Assembly: GCF_001652265.1 (NCBI RefSeq)
Contig: NZ_LWBS01000439.1
Coordinates: 147,096 to 211,095 of the forward strand
Direction: 5' to 3'
DNA: 64,000 nt
Source of the DNA: Rhizobium leguminosarum
Lineage (GTDB): Bacteria > Pseudomonadota > Alphaproteobacteria > Rhizobiales > Rhizobiaceae
Below the pieces are notes generated by a model, which was not told where the DNA came from, ran no database searches, and was given only the letters and a program-made list of their open reading frames with translations. Every line of letters begins with the position of its first letter. The first letter of the stretch is position 1. This document shows, piece by piece, positions 62,287 through 64,000 of this stretch. The position numbers were made by a program, and so were the translations under genes.

Positions 62287-63214
62287 ATGCATCACACACT
62301 TGCGCCCATCACGGCGCCAATTCCCGTCAGGGCGTCGTCCACCGACGATCCTGCGGAGCTGCTTCGCTTCGCGATAGACGCCCATGGTCTTGGCGCGGCG
62401 GCACTTGCCACCCTCGTTGACATCCGGGGCGGGGCCGCGCGGGCGCTCGGCGCTCATATGGCGGTTGCCGCAGACGGGCAGTTCTGCGGCTATGTCTCCG
62501 GCGGATGCGTCGAAGCCGCCGTCGCTACCGAAGCGCTTCTGGCAATGGCGCAAGGGTGCGACCGCACGGTCAAGTTCGGCGACGGCTCGCCCTTCTTTGA
62601 CATTGTCCTTCCCTGCGGCGGCGGAATCTCCGTCGCAATCCATGTCCTGAAGGATGTCGGAGCTTTGCGGCATGTTCTCGAGTCTCGAACGGCGGCAGGC
62701 AGCCGGTCTTGCCTATTCGCCGGAGCGGCAGACGCTTATATCGGTCGACCCGCCGCTGCGGGCGTGCTGGAGCGAGGGTGATTTCCTGACTGTCTACCGT
62801 CCCGGCACCCGCGTCGTCCTGTCCGGGCGGACGATCGAAGCGCAGGCTGTCGCACGACTGGCCGAGGCTTCCGGCTACGACGTGATCGTCAGAGGACAGG
62901 GCGAGGGGGGCAGGGTCGCAGCCGACATCATCGACCCCTTCACGGCCGTAGTGCTCCTGCATCATGACCTCGACGCCGAAGCCGCCATTCTCCAGACCGC
63001 GCTTGCCTCGCCCGGGTTCTACATCGGCGCGCTCGGCAGCACCCGGACGCATCGTCGACGTGTCGAGCGGTTGACAGCCATGGCTTTCGGAAAGGATGAT
63101 ATCGGTCGCATCAAGGCGCCCATCGGGATGTTCGGCCCGACGCGGGATGCAACCTCGCTCGCCCTGTCGGTTCTGGCTGATATCGCTGCGGCAAGACTGG
63201 TGGCTTATGCGTAA
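62287..63214 (+). pseudogene. XdhC/PaoD-type molybdenum-cofactor chaperone, frameshifted
   Basis: The N-terminal half (frame starting ATG 62287) reads as XdhC_CoxI (LLRFAIDAHGLGAAALATLV, GGCVEAAVATEALLAMAQG, CGGGISVAIHVLKDV) until about residue 130. The natural continuation LERRQAAGLAYSPERQTLIS with RTIEAQAVARLAEASGYDVI, HHDLDAEAAILQTAL and the end AARLVAYA lies in the +1 frame (62654 onward, to 63214). The frames switch near 62680-62690 at GAGTCTCGAACGG, as from one inserted or two lost bases. XdhC/PaoD inserts the sulfurated cofactor into the Mo subunit. If real the enzyme may lack its chaperone; it may also be a sequencing error. Confidence 0.75.
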
Positions 63215-63821
63215 GGCGTCAGTCGCGATCGTCATTCTTGCTGCCGGCAAGGCAAGCCGGATGGGTGAGGGCGGGAAGCACAAGCTGCTGGCCGAGTTCG
63301 ATGGCGTGCCGCTCGTGCGGCGGTCAGCATTGACGGCGCTCGGTGCGGATGCAGCATCTGTAGCTGTTGTAGTCGGCCATCGCAGGAGCGAAATTGAAGC
63401 TGCGCTCCAGGGGCTCGCTCTGACTTTCGTCGACAATCCCGATTACGCCAGCGGCATGGCGAGCTCGCTCATGGCAGGATTCTCATCAAAGCGCGCTGAC
63501 GGCGCCGACGGCATTCTCGTCATGCTGGCCGATATGCCCGGCATTTCCACGGCACACCTCAATGCCTTGATTTTCGCCTTTCGCAACGCGGGCGGCGAGG
63601 CCATCGTGCGCGCCGTTTCACAGGGCAAGCCAGGCAATCCCGTTATCCTGCCACGTTCTCTCAATCACGCAGTGCTGAGACTTGAGGGCGACGTCGGCGC
63701 GCGCGATATCATTGCGAGGTCAGGCCTGCCCGTGCTCGATGTCGATGTCGGCGATGCAGCTTGCCTCGACGTCGATACGCCGGACGATATCGTGGCCGCC
63801 GGCGGCGCAATGAAGAACTAA
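63207..63821 (+). CDS. mocA: MobA/MocA-like nucleotidyltransferase
   Basis: A 204-residue NTP_transf_3 protein: VAIVILAAGKASRMGEGGKHKLL nucleotide-binding loop, VGHRRSEIEAAL, MLADMPGIS metal motif and QGKPGNPVILPRS. It would make the cytosine (MCD) form of molybdopterin required by PaoABC-type enzymes. ATG 63207 overlaps the xdhC stop by 8 nt, linking the two maturation genes. The choice of CTP over GTP follows from context. Confidence 0.9.
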   Translation: MRKASVAIVILAAGKASRMGEGGKHKLLAEFDGVPLVRRSALTALGADAASVAVVVGHRRSEIEAALQGLALTFVDNPDYASGMASSLMAGFSSKRADGADGILVMLADMPGISTAHLNALIFAFRNAGGEAIVRAVSQGKPGNPVILPRSLNHAVLRLEGDVGARDIIARSGLPVLDVDVGDAACLDVDTPDDIVAAGGAMKN

Positions 63822-63889
63822 CTCGCGGGATGGCAGCGAGATGGTTTTGCATTTGATCTGGAACCATCACGACTAGGCTCCAGACTCAA

Positions 63890-64000
63890 TCATGCCCACC
63901 AAATGACGAGAGCAGCGATGTAGCAAGTTGCCTCGAAGTTGATCATGAGCTTGTCGTATCGTGTTGCGATGCGCCTCCAATCCTTCAGGCGGCAGAAGGT
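63890..64000 (-). CDS. IS5-family transposase, 3' part (continues beyond window)
   Basis: The minus strand reads FCRLKDWRRIATRYDKLMIN, then FEATCYIAALVIWWA and stop at 63890. This is the conserved C-terminus of IS5-type (IS427 group) transposases common in rhizobia. The start lies outside the window, so intactness is unknown. The element bounds the pao cluster on its right. Confidence 0.85.
   Translation of the reverse strand, partial: TFCRLKDWRRIATRYDKLMINFEATCYIAALVIWWA

Overview
The window looks like an accessory replicon or genomic-island stretch of an alphaproteobacterium, most likely Rhizobium or a close relative (inference). The reasons are high-GC coding sequence, many ABC importers of the oligopeptide, ribose and nitrate/taurine classes, a RirA-type iron box before a TonB receptor, and insertion-sequence remnants of types common in rhizobia. 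No rRNA, complete tRNA, CRISPR array or replication gene was found.

Layout. 1-255: the 3' end of an IclR regulator. 352-8462 (minus): GntR regulator, oligopeptide-type importer and two different DHDPS-family lyases/aldolases in one tight operon. 8606-14482: membrane diguanylate cyclase, an EF-G-like protein with a degenerate G domain, and a divergent cupin/LysR pair. 14590-16000: an insertion-sequence graveyard (IS256-like, IS3 and IS110 fragments around one nearly intact IS6-type element). 16232-20429: a sugar importer whose two permeases are fused into one 751-residue protein, followed by a decayed DUF4143 gene.

21321-37226 (minus): an apparent organosulfur island. It holds an SsuD-like monooxygenase, an SfnB/DszC-like acyl-CoA-dehydrogenase homologue, an FMN reductase, a second luciferase-like monooxygenase co-transcribed with a complete oligopeptide-type importer, and a BisC-like molybdoenzyme with a DsbA-fold protein, a TetR regulator and a ketopantoate-reductase-like enzyme. 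Three of its promoter regions carry the same ~45-bp motif with a TTTCTAT/ATAGAAA dyad, so three operons (37226->32453, 31915->25586, 25382->21321) may form one regulon. This is the best candidate for an undescribed system.

37527-42919: redox and detoxification genes (SDR, NmrA-type reductase with a MarR regulator and three near-identical palindromes, Tat-exported hydrolase, GST with a divergent TetR). 43226-43902: RHH/PIN toxin-antitoxin pair. 44056-47080: RirA-box TonB receptor and a broken fhuF. 47683-49557: chemoreceptor. 49754-58131: RidA, flavodoxin-fold quinone reductase, GlcD-like oxidase, cytosine-deaminase-like amidohydrolase, a ThiXYZ/SsuABC-type importer, LysR and creatininase-family hydrolase, together suggesting catabolism of a small cyclic N-compound. 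58447-63821: periplasmic aldehyde oxidoreductase paoABC with a frameshifted xdhC/paoD and a mocA-like cytidylyltransferase. The window ends inside an IS5-type transposase.
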